A DNA stretch of 64,000 bases from Brachynemurus nebulosus (GCA_035578155.1 JAPWDM010000009.1:6112001-6176000), one strand, 5' to 3'; shown: positions 36,830 to 49,524, numbered from the stretch's first letter. Numbers and translations are program-made. Notes: generated by a model not told the origin, from the letters alone.

Positions 36830-36950
36830 AAGTTGTATTAATTAAAATTCACATAGTGTTTGAAAAATTGTCAGACTGGATCGGCTGGAACTCAAACCCG
36901 GATCTCTTGGTTGCCAGCCAAGCGCCTTACCAATTAGGCTACCGAACCGC
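36830..36950 (-). mobile_element. tRNA-derived SINE with GGC anticodon loop
   Basis: On the minus strand 36948-36878 folds as a near-complete cloverleaf: acceptor GGTTCGG/CCGATCC with one mismatch, D stem GCCT/AGGC, anticodon stem CTTGG/CCAAG with loop CTGGCAA, and a T arm with one mismatch. The tail TTTTTCAAACACTATGTGA aligns with the tails at 40419 and 61274. The shared tail says SINE rather than tRNA gene. Confidence 0.75.
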
Positions 36951-37135
36951 TTGTGCGCGTGCCACTCCAGTTCGACAGTCAATCAAACACATCCTGTCTT
37001 TAATGCGAGACGCAGTTACATTAAAGAAAAAAGAAAAAAGTTAAATTTAAATGATTTCAAAATCATAGTAACGAAATATTAAATAATAATATGAATTATA
37101 CTAACTTATATTATTCGTTAAATTGTCTTACCGTA

Positions 37136-37300
37136 TTACACTCGAGTTTTAAATTTTTTTCTGAATAATTGCGTGTTTTCTACAAAACAGATTTGTTGCC
37201 CAAAAGTAATTTAACTCGAAAAACTATCAGTCCAAAAACACTCCGGCTTTACCATTGTATTTCTGCTAGTTAACAGTTCTTCTTGTTAAATTTCTAATTA
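37136..37300. mobile_element. Family F foldback MITE, truncated copy
   Basis: TTACACTCGAGTTTTAAA begins the element; AGTAATTTAACTCGAAAAAC and the inverted CTTGTTAAATTTC follow. The distal arm is incomplete. Same family as 22362 and 38062. Confidence 0.7.
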
Positions 37301-38061
37301 AAAAATATCAAAATTTTTTACTGCACGGGTGCTTATTGGTTTTTGAAACAAAATTCCTGATAATGTAAAGGAATTTAAATTTTTTGTTTTTTTCTCAGAA
37401 ATAAAAACACGTTTGAAATTGATAAACAAAATAAAAGCTAAGAATTTAATTAAAACTTACATAACAATCTAATTTCACGGGAAAGAAAAAAAATTTTTAA
37501 AAAGTGGAAAAACTCATTATCAGCAAGTAATAAGAAAATTCGAATGAGACGTGGAAAGAAAAATTTCGCGGAAGATAAAATTAAAAGAAATTTGTTAATG
37601 GTTGTCTTTTCAACAGAATATTAATAAATTCACCATCAAACGCGTGCTGGACACGCATTTTGTTAAGACTCCTCAGCAGCTAGAGTTTTTTTTTGGAATA
37701 AAATATGTCACAGTACGTATACTTGTGTTACGTAAATGGCATTTGTATAAATGTTACTATGAAGGTCAATCACGTGATAATTTGATTCTATATCTCCCAT
37801 AAAGAAAAATATTTATTTTATAGGGCATAATATACAACTTTTTCAAAACAATACTTCGCTATTTTTACTTCAGAACCCTAAAAATGGCGTAAGCGTAATG
37901 AAATAATTGTAAAGGTTGACGAAAGAAAGTAAATGGAATGTACATCATCATGTTTTAATTTAAAATAAATGGAAGACTGGAACTTTTCAATACACTGAAA
38001 CCTATTTTCGTGCAACTTTTTATGCTGTAAATAAAAAGTAAGATTCTTTTTATTTCTTATT
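37301..38061. other. No recognisable gene
   Basis: The spacer between the two inverted halves (36700-37300 and 38062-38490). AT-rich; a 66-codon frame at 37602 is unrecognised. Confidence 0.4.
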
Positions 38062-38283
38062 ATTACACGAGAGGTTTGTATTTTTTCGAATAAATTTGGG
38101 TTTGTCCACCGAAAATTTGTTGCCTAGCAATTTAACGAGAAGAATTGTCAACTAACAAAAACGCGACAGCGAAGTTGAAGCGTTTTTGGGTTGACAATTC
38201 TTCGAGTTAAATTGCTGTTAGGCAAGAAATTTGTGTTGTAGAACACGCAAATTTATTCAGAAAAATATTAAACTCAAGTGTAA
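38062..38283. mobile_element. Family F foldback MITE, best copy
   Basis: About 103-base arms, TTACACGAGAGGTTTG..ACAAAAACGC and its inverted partner ..CTCAAGTGTAA, around a 15-base loop (GACAGCGAAGTTGAA). The whole 222-bp unit is hairpin. Relatives at 22362, 25240 and 37136. No coding capacity. Confidence 0.85.
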
Positions 38284-38490
38284 TACGGTAAGATAATTTA
38301 ACGAATAAAATTAATTAGTATAATTCATATTATACTAATATTATATTATATTTACCTACAATTAAATGACCAATGAAATGTGTCGTACCATTTTTATCGC
38401 TGTAAAAGTCTACCCTAACTTTTTTCCATGGTAAAAGTGAAAAAAACTACAGTATTCTTATGGGACTTGATACACATGAGTTAAATATTA
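38284..38490. repeat. Right half of the inverted duplication
   Basis: Reverse match to 36710-37135: CGGTAAGATAATTTAACGAATAA, CTACAATTAAATGACCAATG and TTATGGGACT. Without the SINE present on the other side it probably shows the pre-insertion state. Confidence 0.7.
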
Positions 38491-40091
38491 TCAATACAAA
38501 TTTAAATTTGTTCATTATTTTAAATTACGTTTCGAGGCAAAAAAGTCTTTTTAGTCCATTGGGACTAAAACCGAATTTTTACTCGCTATTAATGACATAT
38601 TCAAATCTGTATTTTTGACCCATAATTGCAAAAAACTTTGCAAACTACGCTTTTTATAACTGTTTGTAGCTAAATCTTTAATTTGCTTTTTCTATACGGT
38701 CCCTATCCTTCGCACAAAAAACCGGTTTTAGTGTAGATATTTACAAGAAATAAATTAAAACGTTAAGTGCCAATATATTAACGAAAAAAAAAAATATTTG
38801 TAATCAATCGAAGGCGATGTAACGGAAGTGACACCGACAAAAAATTTTATAATTAAAAAAAAGAAGTGTGTTGAAGAATTCATTCTAGTGACAAAATTTC
38901 ATGTTGTACCAAATCGTTAACGTTTTCCGTACACTCGTATCTTACGATTACATAACGTAACGTAACGTAACGTAACGCAACGTAACGTTCTATGTAAATC
39001 GCATTTTTTGTCACGTTGCAAAATGGCGCCGTATTTCACATCTATTCCAGCATACAACAGCGTACTTTTACATTACCTATTTTCCCCCGCACGTACTTAC
39101 CACCATCACCCCCCCCCCCCGTCCACGTGGGCCCACACACTGTCATCGTCACTACTGCCAGCCATATATCACTCAAAACTAAATCAGTAGCTGTTAGTCA
39201 GTATGAGTCAGTCAACTCAGTCAACTCAGTCAGTCAGTCAGTCAGTGAAGCACTCCAGTAGTTTGTGTTTTATCTGTTGGCTGCGCGGCTGTTCGTAGTA
39301 GTGAATGTAGGGCAGCGTACACACTGACAAGTTTGCTACAAACGACAATCTGCGTTTTAATTATTGTTATTATATATGTATACGGTATTTGCATGTGCAA
39401 CATAGCAGAAGTTGCAGCAATGATGGAATGATACGTATATTATTATATACAAATGAAACTAATGTAAAATATTATATGTAAATGTTTCTGTTGTAAATAT
39501 GTATGTTTTACTTTTATAATAATTATTGTCACATTCGAATTACACTACAGTGTCATAAAATTTGGTACCACGCAAACGATAATAGTACCGTTTACTATTC
39601 GGTCTCCATCTAAATTCTGGTACCGTCCCTCAATACGTTCTTGGTTTGCTCTTATTATCCAGATTGTTTGTATAATTGAGTCTGATTTTGATTCGATAAA
39701 ATATTCAGTGAGCTGCATCGGAATCAGGAGCGTAGTCAGAACCGTATAGGTACTTGGATTGTAGCAATGATATTGATATACTGATTGTTTCTTCTAGAAG
39801 AATATTTTATCAAACCAAGAGCTAACCGAAAGCGTACTGAGAGGGACACGGTAGTGTGAAACTGGCTTAAATTTTCTATATACGGAATTTTGTTAAAAAT
39901 TTACTCAAAGATTTAGATGGGCTGAGAAAAAGAAAAAATAATATAAAATTTTATCTGCTTTTTCTCAAGTTTTGTATATCGTTCCTTGTTATCAGGCAAA
40001 AATTGGTCTGGCATGTTGAAGATTTTTCGATGTAATACAAGAATCGTAGGATCAATAGGAAATCAAATTTTCGTAACACTGAACTGGTAGA
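38491..40091. other. No gene; three simple repeats
   Basis: (CGTAA)n at 38953-38988; C-run at about 39110-39120; CAGT/CAACT repeats at 39198-39246. The open frames at 39008-39261 are driven by these. Nothing else identified. Confidence 0.55.
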
Positions 40092-40235
40092 ACAAGGATT
40101 CGAATCCGCCGTTAGAGTTTCAGTTTAGCTGAACGATTAGTGAACATATCAATACTGCATGTGTTGAAATGCAAACAAAAGTTTGTCATACGTAGTAGTG
40201 TCTCACAAGCACTCGATAATATTTGAAATTAAAAT
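40092..40235 (+). mobile_element. SINE body copy (upstream duplicate)
   Basis: A B-box-like GGATTCGAATCC (40098-40109) is followed by a 120-base block (40116-40235) that recurs almost unchanged at 40490-40609. The central TTCAATCACTTTG segment is missing, so the copy is internally deleted or belongs to a variant. Confidence 0.65.
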
Positions 40236-40316
40236 TGTAACTGTTTCTCGAATCAGAGAGAGTACTAATACACATAGGTGATTGAATGGGTGTCCGGCTC
40301 GGCCGCTTACCGAGCA

Positions 40317-40609
40317 TGGGATCGTTGGTGTAGAGGTTAGCACGTCTGGCTAGTTACCAGAATATCCTGGGTTCCATTCGATCCAGCCGATCGGTCCCAG
40401 CCGATCCGGATAATTTTTTCAATCACTTTGTGATTTTTAATTTACATATGGTTTTTGGTCATACTATACCAAAGAAATCGAGTGCTTAAAGTTTCAGTTT
40501 AGCTGAACGATTAGTGAACATATCAATACTGCGTGTGTTGAAATGCAAACAAAAGTTTGTCATACGTAGTAGTGTCTCACAAGCACTCGATAATATTTAA
40601 AATTAAAAT
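40317..40609 (+). mobile_element. tRNA-derived SINE, long copy
   Basis: The head GGATCGTTGGTGTAGAGG..CTGGCTAGTTACCAG..CCTGGGTTCCATTCGA has A- and B-box-like words; a short duplication (CCAGCCGATC) follows the B box. Then comes the shared tail TTTTTTCAATCACTTTGTGA and a body containing GAAATCGAGTGCTTAAAGTT and CAGTTTAGCTGAACG. GCTCGG/CCGAGC forms a small hairpin just before it. Confidence 0.8.
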
Positions 40610-41372
40610 ACGCTTTTGACAATGACTTCGATTCTTTTGGAACTATTACCCCAATGATGTGCACCAAATAGATAGTTCCGTCAAAATAAAATACCCGTTC
40701 CCGTGGAATTCAAAAAGTCAAGTGCAGTGGACTACCTTATAAACCATGAGACCTTAATTATTGAAAATGCACTGTATTTGTAGATACACAAAACACACCT
40801 AAACATCGAAAAACATTTTCTCCCCCACTTCACGACACACATCTATGTAAAATTACAGCTATTATTTTTAAAGATGAAAATTGGAGGCACCTCTCGGGAA
40901 CAGATACCGTCAGACAGATCGAGAGACAAACAGACAGACAGACAAACATATGGACGGACAGACGTTCACACGTCCAATTATACACGATGTGATAAACACC
41001 TAACGATTTGTTTAAGTTGAAACTTGCACGTTGAATGAATAGTTTTCATGTTATAAAAAAGAAATTAGGTATTTTGTATAAAACTCGTGTTCGCTTCTAC
41101 CAATTATCGTCACATTTAACTGGAACAATTAAATTTTTTATTTAATTTATGTTATAACTGGCAACTCGCACGTTTGTGTTGGAACAGAGAGAAAGTCTGT
41201 TAATCCAATTAGTATAATACCCGAGGCTTATAGGGAACAGAGTAGTTAGTAGCTAGTTTTATTATTTTCAAAATTAAATTTAAAAAAAAAATTAAATCAC
41301 CAAAGTTTTACTGTAAAATAAATTATAAAACAGTGGGATCCATAAATTTTCATCACACTATAATAAAAATAT
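40610..41372. other. No gene; GACA-rich patch
   Basis: CAGACAGACAGACAAAC-type repeats at 40912-40966, a common feature of insect repeats. Otherwise AT-rich. Confidence 0.5.
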
Positions 41373-41450
41373 ACCCTCGCCGTAGGTGGTCTATATTTTG
41401 AAAAAAATTGGGAAATTTTTTTCAAAAAATATAGGTCACCTGCCGTGAGG
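41373..41450. repeat. Small foldback, 37-bp arms
   Basis: CCTCGCCGTAGGTGGTCTAT on the left pairs with ATAGGTCACCTGCCGTGAGG on the right through A/T-rich inner stems. A diverged half copy lies at 59932-59995 (ATACCCTCACCACAGATGTT). Confidence 0.7.
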
Positions 41451-43153
41451 ATCTATTTTTATTGTACTGTATGTATTACACATACTCAATCGTGTTATTT
41501 TGGACCCAGTTTTTTCCCACTAACCGATTTATCTGCTCACTATACAAAATTTTACCGTAAAACTATTTTTCTTAACAATAAATTTCCTAATCAACATAAA
41601 ATTTCAACAGAAATTTCTTTAATCTAAAGTAGTTGAAACGTTCGCTGCTTTTAATTGGTTTTTAAATTTTTTTTTATAATATTCAATCTCTTCGTAAGGC
41701 GCAGATCTATTAGTAGTTATAACCAGGACATTCCGAATAGCAAATGCACAAAAATTGAAAACTTTCCTGGAAAAATTATTTACCCAATAGAACAAAATAA
41801 GACCTTTATGTTCCACAGTATACTGTGTGAGTTTTTCGAGAGTTGCCAATACGTTGATTTAATCGAAAAATTGTTCAAATAAGAGTTGTAGATATCGACG
41901 GGGGCAACCGATTGCTATAGTCAGGAGCTTTATAGCACTTATGGCTTTCAAGCAATGATACAAACTTATTGGTTTTTAAATGAGACTATATATTAATTTT
42001 TCGATAAAACTGATCTAATGCATTAATTAACAACATAAATGAGCAAAAAAAAATTTTTTACCCAAGTTTAATTTTTTAATTTTTCTTTAATTTATAAGTT
42101 AGGCGGTAAAAATATGCATAGGTACTTGAGGCTACTTCAACCGATAGTGTTTTACTTGGTTACATTTCCATTACATCCAATAAAAGAACCTTTTCCAGTA
42201 CCATTTCTATCATAAAAATTTGGTTGTAATAAAAATGGCAACGCTCAAAAAACTCACATGGTATTTTCTACAATATTTTATTAATAAATTATTTTTCTAA
42301 TTTATATAATCCGTTATACGGATATGAGCCGTTCAAAATCCCCTTCACTGGTAACAAATGACAATATAAAAACACAGAGAGGAAAATAAAAATAAAAAAA
42401 TTGGATCAAGAGCGAGTTGGGCTCGCACAACTAGGGTTCCATACACTGAACAGTCAATAAACTAAATTAAACCGATTTGATGGATGTATATGTAAATCTT
42501 ATCCAAATTTGTTGTGATTTTTCAGCAAATATTACAGTGTCAAGAAAACTCAATTTCAATATCAACTATTAAAATCTAAATTTTAGCTTTCAAAAACATA
42601 GAGTACCAAATTTTGAGCTATATCACTAGGACCAATAGACCAAAAATTCCAAAAAAAGATATTTTTAGAATCCTTAGAGATAGCTCTTTCAAATGATACG
42701 TCACACGATCCTCAAACTGAGCCGCCCCCTCTGCCCGATTTTAATCTAATCATTGACGGACGATATAAGTGCGCGTCATCAAAATTTTAAATTAAGCCAA
42801 ATTTCAAATTCTTAGGCGCCATAGTTTTCGAGAGAAACGATACGAGAATGATCTTGTAACGGTCCCATTTTTCTCCTTTCAAATATGGAACCTTAAAAGA
42901 AACTGTATTTGTCGCGTATACGTAAGAGGAGATAATAAAAATTATAAACCAACCGAACAAGCAACCGCTGTAAATAAGTGTCGAAACTCACCGCTATAAT
43001 CGTAACAAAAAGTACCCATCAAAAATGATCATTACAATGGGCCATATTATTGCCGATGATGGTCGTTACAATGACACACACGTACAGACAGGCGAGAGAT
43101 TACATCAGTACGCTACGGTGTTAACATTTTGCATACACCACGCATAAAACAAC
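41451..43153. other. No gene; fragment of a common insect repeat
   Basis: GAGCGAGTTGGGCTCGCACA followed by CTAGGGTTCCATAC at about 42411-42442 resembles a dispersed insect repeat; I cannot assign it further. Overlapping frames at 41619-41882 on both strands are unrecognised. Confidence 0.45.
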
Positions 43154-44047
43154 TTAACCCTAGAATCATACGTACACGTCAAAACGACGAACGAACTTCT
43201 CTACCTGCTCCAATACTATAACTTGTTTGCTGTGAGATTTCTGTTATCTAATTTATTTGTTGTTATAACACATAAGACGTATTTATTTTGTTTATAGTCA
43301 TTGTCGTTTTGTTTGTATTGAAATAGTGTCCGTCAAAAGGACGTCGATGTATGATTAGGCGATGTTTTTTTTAAAAGATTTTGCACTTCACATATAAAAG
43401 TTTTCCTAATTTTTCTAAAATTCAATTCAATGCTTATGATAATGTGAAAGATGATTACAGCTGTTAGACTTATAGAGACGACATAATACTGAAGTTTTAA
43501 TATATTGAATCGAAAACTAAAGAATGCATTTCAAGTGACTTAATAAAAGATTAACAATTTATTTTGTGGAAAATATTTTAATTTTTATTATTTTTTGACA
43601 TCTTATTTGAAAAATTACTAACAAATTTTAAAAAATTTACAAATGTGCCTAATGGGGAAATAACTACATATCTATAGGAATATTTATGACTGAGAAATTT
43701 CACCATTCTGTAAAGTCACACATGTCCACTGACTCATAATAGTTCATAAATTAATTATTTGAAACACATGTTTTATGATACAATTGATGTATTTATCTAT
43801 TTTTTAATTTTTATAATGAAAATATGCTTTGATAAAAAGATTAAAAAAACTAATAAATATTTACATTAAGAAATTTTTTCAAATCCAATTTTTTTAAATA
43901 TTTTGTTCGCTTTTGTAGTATTGTTATGTAAAAAAAAATGCTTTTTGCAAATAAACTCTAAAACTCTTCGTAAAAAGTCCGTCCGTCAAAACGACGTCGA
44001 TATATTATTAACGTTTCTCGTAGACCAACGTATGATTCTAGGGTTAA
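43154..44047 (+). mobile_element. piggyBac-like MITE, copy 3 (complete)
   Basis: TTAA at 43154-43157 and 44044-44047; ends CCCTAGAATCATACGT and ACGTATGATTCTAGGG are perfect inverted copies. 894 bp, internally deleted relative to copy 2 near 43420. Subterminal GTCAAAACGAC near both ends and GTCAAAAGGAC in the middle. Confidence 0.92.
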
Positions 44048-44416
44048 TGTTTTGTGTAAAATGTTTTGAACAAAAATCCGTTATTTATTTTATTTTGCTT
44101 GGTGTCACCAAATTTTTGTAGCGATAGTGTACATGTGTGTATATATCCGGATAATCATAACGAATTATAATTAAAATTGACCAAAATGTGTTTTGTTGTG
44201 TTTTTAGGATGCCTTTTGTGCACAGTACGGGTCATTAAAGTATCTATATATAACATCTGCTACTGGTGTTACCGTAATGTATAATAAATTGGTGTTTAAC
44301 AAATTTTTTGAAAACACTAGATGGGTGGGTAGTTGAGGTTCCCAGATGGGTAATTGGACCACTAGGAAAAAGACTTCTGTCGAATCGGTTATATTTCTAA
44401 CACGAATTTCATCATT

Positions 44417-45144
44417 CCAAGGGTAGATTTGCCAAGAAAGCATCAAAAATCGACCTTTTTTTATTATTTATTTATTTATTTTTTTTAAATAAATAAAATT
44501 TTATTAAAAAACTAAATATACAACATTGTTTCTACATGTCTTGCGATTACAAAAGAAATATTTTTAAAGAAAATTCAAAAATTAGCTGAGTATAAATGGC
44601 TTTGAAGTCGATACTGCGAGTTTTTTCCACCTTGCTGGTTCCTCGCGTTCTAAAATCCCCAGTGAACCAAAATCAAAAAATCAAGAATTTTCTGGAAATA
44701 TACATATAGGTACAGTTATGGCACTAACTAAGATCTAAGAAAAAATAAAAATAAATAAAAAACCAGCGAGAAATCGCATTTTGAAAATAAATTTTCAAAA
44801 ATCACCGCTTATTCTCGACTATAAACAACCATCATTTTTGAAAAAATATTACGGAACCAAAAGATCCTATAGTTTCTGTCAAAATGACGGTATTGGGGAA
44901 TAATATGCACTTTGATTTATGTCGATACCTCAAATACTTTTTGAGATACATGGGGAACCATATTGAAAAACGTACTTTTGAGAAAAAGCATTTATTTTTT
45001 TTTAAATTGAATTATAGTAAAGTGCGTGCACTAAAATGCCTATAACTTTTTGATTTTTCATTTTTTTTTTTAAATAAAATTTTAGAAGAAAATTCCTAAC
45101 ACCTTAAGGAACATAATTGGGAAGAAAAGCGAATCCCCCCTTAA
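44417..45144. mobile_element. TTAA-type MITE family B, copy 2
   Basis: The right end AAGCGAATCCCCCC precedes TTAA 45141-45144; the left end CCAAGGGTAGATTTGCC is a decayed inverted copy. It aligns with 13035-13737 throughout, with an extra 45 or so bases near 44670-44715. No transposase. Confidence 0.75.
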
Positions 45145-45504
45145 TAGTAAAAATGAAAACTTTACATTCAAATTATCCTAATAAATCCAATTATTCTAAT
45201 TCAAATTACTGATGTAAAGCTTAATTTGAGAAAAAAGAATTTTTTTTAATGTAATGATGTCATCAAGTTTACTAAAACTTTTTCAGTACCCTGAAAATTA
45301 TAAATTGGAGACGAATCATACGTTTTCGACGTACACGTGTCTGTTCATTTTCACGAAAACTAAGCACGTAAGACCAAATGTGGTTACACTAAAGTAACCA
45401 TGACGCCTACCCAAACAAAATGTCCATAAAATTTTTATAATATTAAATTAGGTACCTACCTAAATTTTTCCAAAAATTTGCAATATCAAAAAGGCAGTAG
45501 AAAA
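45145..45504. other. No recognisable feature
   Basis: AT-rich linker; contains a TAGGTACCTACCTA word at about 45451, a texture common in some insect genomes. Confidence 0.4.
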
Positions 45505-46670
45505 TGTGGCCCTATTCAAATTTGAAACATGTCATAAGAGTTTTTATATTCAATAAAAGCGGTATTTTGCAGAGTAAAGTGTTCTTATTTACTAATATCA
45601 AATACGGAATACCATATAGTAACGCTCAAATTTATTAAATTCTATGAAAAAAAAAATGATGGATTTGACAAATTTAATAATTTGAGTGACGTAGAGAACA
45701 TGTCAGCGAGAGAATTACAAGTTATTAAAATGTTGTTACAAGCTAACAGTAGAAAAAAAAAATTTATCGTAGCCAATTTCAAGTACAGTGGAGCTTCACT
45801 AAAGTCAAGAAAAATTTGGTGAACTTTAGTGAAGCAGATTGAGGTCATTGGCGGTCATTTAATACATGATTGGGACTAAATAATAATTTCAGTCATACGT
45901 GACGTACAAGTGGTTATTAAGTACCTGGTATTCAAGAATTTTGGTATTTATTATTTAAATTTATTTATTATATTAAGTGAAGAACTGAATTGAGTAAGTA
46001 GCCTTCAATCAGATCACTCGTTTTGTATATATCTGAAAAAAATTTTAAAAATTCTAGAATTCAACATTCTAGAATTCTTTTTGCATAGAGAAATATTTTT
46101 AATAAAAAACACCACTGATTTGTTTACGTTTTTATGTTTTAAGACTTTATAATTTATTGTTTTATAGTTCAGCTCATAGCCAATCTTAGTTATGTCATGA
46201 AAAATATGTAACTAATATTATTATCGTATTAATAGATTTGAGCGTTACTTTATGGTATTCCATATTTGTAAATAATAAACAAATATTTTACTTTTAAAAG
46301 ATTTGAGCGTTACTTTATGGTATTCCATATTTGTAATTAATAAACAAATATTTTACTTTTACTTTATGGTATTCCATATTTGCAAATAATAAACAAATAT
46401 TTTACTTTAGGGGCATGTATCGAATATAATATTTATTCTGTTTGAAAATGAACTAACGGTTCGAAACAATATTGTCACAGTTTCAAAAATAAAAGTGGTA
46501 TTTTGCAAAGTAAAATATTTGTTTATTATTTACAAATATTATTATCCTTTGTTTTTGTAATATTGTTCGATTTTTCACTTTGAATAAACATATTTAGTAA
46601 CATTTTAAGTTACGAACGAAGTTCAAAAATTCAACAGGGAAAAGTTTAAATTTGAATACTCTTATGACAT
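45505..46670. repeat. Complex inverted and tandem repeat block
   Basis: 45560-45627 matches 46236-46300 in reverse (TTTGAGCGTTACT..TATGGTATTCC). On the right the ACTTTATGGTATTCCATATT unit is repeated three times (46255-46410), and 46489-46540 repeats part of the left arm in direct orientation. CTTATGACAT / GTCATAAGAG marks the outer edges. A short hairpin (GCTTCACTAAAGT / ACTTTAGTGAAGC) lies at 45789-45833 and two ATTCTAGAATTC words at 46051-46077. Confidence 0.6.
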
Positions 46671-47876
46671 CCCAACCAACTTTTTTAAATCATACTATAT
46701 GTAATTGTTTTTTTTTTATTACGGATATAGCTTTTATAGAATTTATAATATCTTTGTCTTAAGAATATATAATGTGATAATATTGTTTCTTTCTATTTCT
46801 ATAAAATCCTCTTAACTTTAGTAAGAAAAAAGTGACGTCACTTAACAAAACTGATGTTAACTTTACTGAAGCTGTGCTGTAACATAAATATATAGATAGA
46901 ATTTTCAAAACAACGTCAATTACATTGCGCATAAAATAAACTCTAGCCTTAGGCTCCATTGTGTTAGTTTTAAATTTTTTTAATTAGAATTTCCTCAACG
47001 TTTCTACACCAAAGTAAAAAAAAAAAACTAAAAACTTTATTTTTTATTTTTTTTTATTTTTAGAAAACTCATTTAGAAACAATAATAACATAGAATACTC
47101 AAATTCATTATAATTATAGTACAAATAGAGTTATTCGATTATAATATTATTTATTCAACAAAAACTTACAACCAATGACGGTCAATAAGATAAATACAAC
47201 CGTTAGGCAATTAATATATATTATATTTTAGCAAACTGAACATGTCTCACTGGATACTAGTGTACGAACCGCCACTGCTGTATTAAAGTCTGATTGTATA
47301 TTTCCACTATATACACAGCGAGTAAGCCAATTAAAAGTTTTTTGTTGCCGATCGTAGCTATACATCTATCTGATTATTATTTCTCCAACTGTATTATAAC
47401 ATTTAAATTCCAATATCAAATAATATTAATTACCTAGAATTTTCGATATGGTTTTTGTAACGTTTCGAAGTTTCGCATTTAATAATTATTGTGTTGGTGT
47501 TATAATATTATTTCAATTATACTGAATCTGCTTAGGTATTGATCGATTAGCAACTAAGGAGTGAGTAAAAAAGATATGATTGAATTTTGGCCAATGGATG
47601 ATAAATAGAATAGTGATGGTTTCCAATCGTTTTCGTGCATAGAATTCAAAAATGACTTCCAAAATATTGATTTTATGTATAGGTAAACGTAATATGGTTA
47701 GACAGGGTTACTAACTTACTATATAAGTAGTTCTTTTAAAAAAAAATGTATTTTGTACAATAAAGAAATTTTTAAAGTGAAAATTTCTATAGATTTAAGT
47801 CTGTCTATATACTGAAGATGTAGTAACATGTCACTGCCGAAAACTCTTATTTTCAATGAATTTTTCTTTAAAAATA
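46671..47876. other. No recognisable feature
   Basis: AT-rich; short frames at 46759-46959 and 47719-47910 are unrecognised. Confidence 0.4.
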
Positions 47877-48206
47877 CAGTAGAGCCTCTGTTAACAGGAC
47901 ATAATAGCATTAAGTAATATAGTAATTTTTTAATTCAAATCAATTTTATGAAGGAAGAATTATAATTATTGTTAACAAGTTAAAACATGAACAATTATAC
48001 CAAACCCATATAAGCATACATATGCACTAGGCGTATTCGCGTCCAGTTAATGGAGATATAATAATGTACTAATCGATTAACTGAACATCCGCTAAAGAAA
48101 GTGCTGAATGTACTGGTTTAGTACAGTATTCTACCGTCATAAAAAATTTGTCCGGCTATAGGAGGGGTTCGGTTAAAAAAGTGTCCGTAATCACTGGTTT
48201 TTCCTG
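47877..48206. mobile_element. pogo/Tigger-like MITE
   Basis: Between TA dinucleotides (47875-47876 and 48207-48208). The left end CAGTAGAGCCTCTGTTAACA resembles the CAGT-AGAACCTCG type ends known from pogo/Tigger relatives; the right end is an approximate inverted copy (GTCCGTAATCACTGG..CCTG). 330 bp, no transposase. The family call is by resemblance only. Confidence 0.6.
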
Positions 48207-48885
48207 TAGTAAAATCAAATGTACATTTTACATACTAAGAACATTCTTACAACCAAATTAACATTTCTTAATTATTTTAAGTAGATTGTAGTACCAATTG
48301 TTAACATTCAGTTTAGACATTAATCTCCAGTTTCTCTAAAATTTTCCATACTTAAAAAAATTTGCAATTACATAATTAACATGTCGAGCTGGGACACAAA
48401 AAAAATATTCTGTTGAAAATTATTACTTGTAATCTATTTAACAATTACATCTCAACTTTCGCAACTTGGTAAAAAAAGTCACAAAATCATTAAATAAAAA
48501 TTGTGAGCTCTATCTAACCATATCAGATTATCCAATACCAAAAATCAATATTTTTGAATTTATGAGTACCTAATCTTTAATTTTCCAGACAGATAATTTC
48601 AAATTTACGAATGTTTCTTTGCGAGATCAGACTTTACTAATTGTTGAAAAATTCTAAGAAATAACCACTTTTTTTGTCCTGTCACCTATTGGCCAAACGT
48701 CGACCTTATTTACTCTTTTCTTAACTACAAAAAAATACATAAAATATTTCTTCAAAAATTTTTCAATCAAAATTTTATCTCCAAACTGTCAATATTTTCA
48801 CATTTCCGCCGTTTAGTATGTACAGTCATACATAAAAATAAATAAATATATAAGATAAACCCTTAACAAATTACAATACATCTAT
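48207..48885. other. No recognisable feature
   Basis: AT-rich; nothing identified. Confidence 0.4.
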
Positions 48886-49524
48886 TTAAGGACGTTCGTG
48901 CGTCAGACTTAATAGTAGATAAAAATTTTAATTTTAGAGAATTGACAAGTTGAATTACATACATAGTTATCTTCCCTCAAAAGTTTTAAGGCATTCATTG
49001 ATCATTTCTTAAAGTAATTGATGATTAAAAATCAAATTTTTAACACAGAGCCATTAGGAAAAAACATTCTAAACAGCATTTTTTCGTCTTAAAAATTATA
49101 ATACGTATATTATAAGAGTAGACATCAAAATAAAAAATGTTTAAAAATATTCTAAATATTGATATAATTTCACCAAAAACATCGTATTGACGGACGTTAA
49201 AATGAAATATTAATTATTGAAATTAAAAAAAATTAAAATTTTCTGGTAGATTTTAATGTGTATGCGTACATAATATGCATACAAGGTCAAATAAACTGGT
49301 AATTTTCAAGCAACAACCATGTGTGCATTGATATCACAGATCAGTACATAGGTGGTACATATAGCAATCACCTATAATACACGACTCATCGTATGAGGAT
49401 ATGACACATGAACAAGTATAAGCTCTGTATGCATAACATATAGGGTATTATGTTCTGTAGTAATTTGTGGTAGCTACATCACCCTATTCTATAGTGTTTT
49501 GTGGACGCGCACGAACGTCCCTAA
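48886..49524. mobile_element. TTAA-type MITE, GGACGTTCGTGCG ends
   Basis: TTAA (48886-48889) precedes GGACGTTCGTGCGTC; the right end GACGCGCACGAACGTCC is its inverted copy, followed by CTAA, a one-base departure from TTAA. About 640 bp and without coding capacity. Confidence 0.7.

Larger units (their letters stand above)
36700..37300. repeat. Left half of an inverted duplication
   Basis: In reverse it matches 38062-38490: AGTCCCATAA, CATTGGTCATTTAGTTGTAGG, TATGAATTATAC, TTCGTTAAATTGTCTTACCG and then the family F foldback. The match is broken by a SINE at 36830-36950, which is absent from the right half. Confidence 0.7.

Noticed and set aside
36878..36948. A functional tRNA gene with GGC anticodon
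   Set aside because: The cloverleaf has acceptor and T-stem mismatches and a T in place of the conserved C of the T loop, and it continues into the tail shared with two other SINE copies.
38953..38988. Interstitial telomere repeat
   Set aside because: The unit is CGTAA, not the insect TTAGG motif; it is a simple pentanucleotide repeat.
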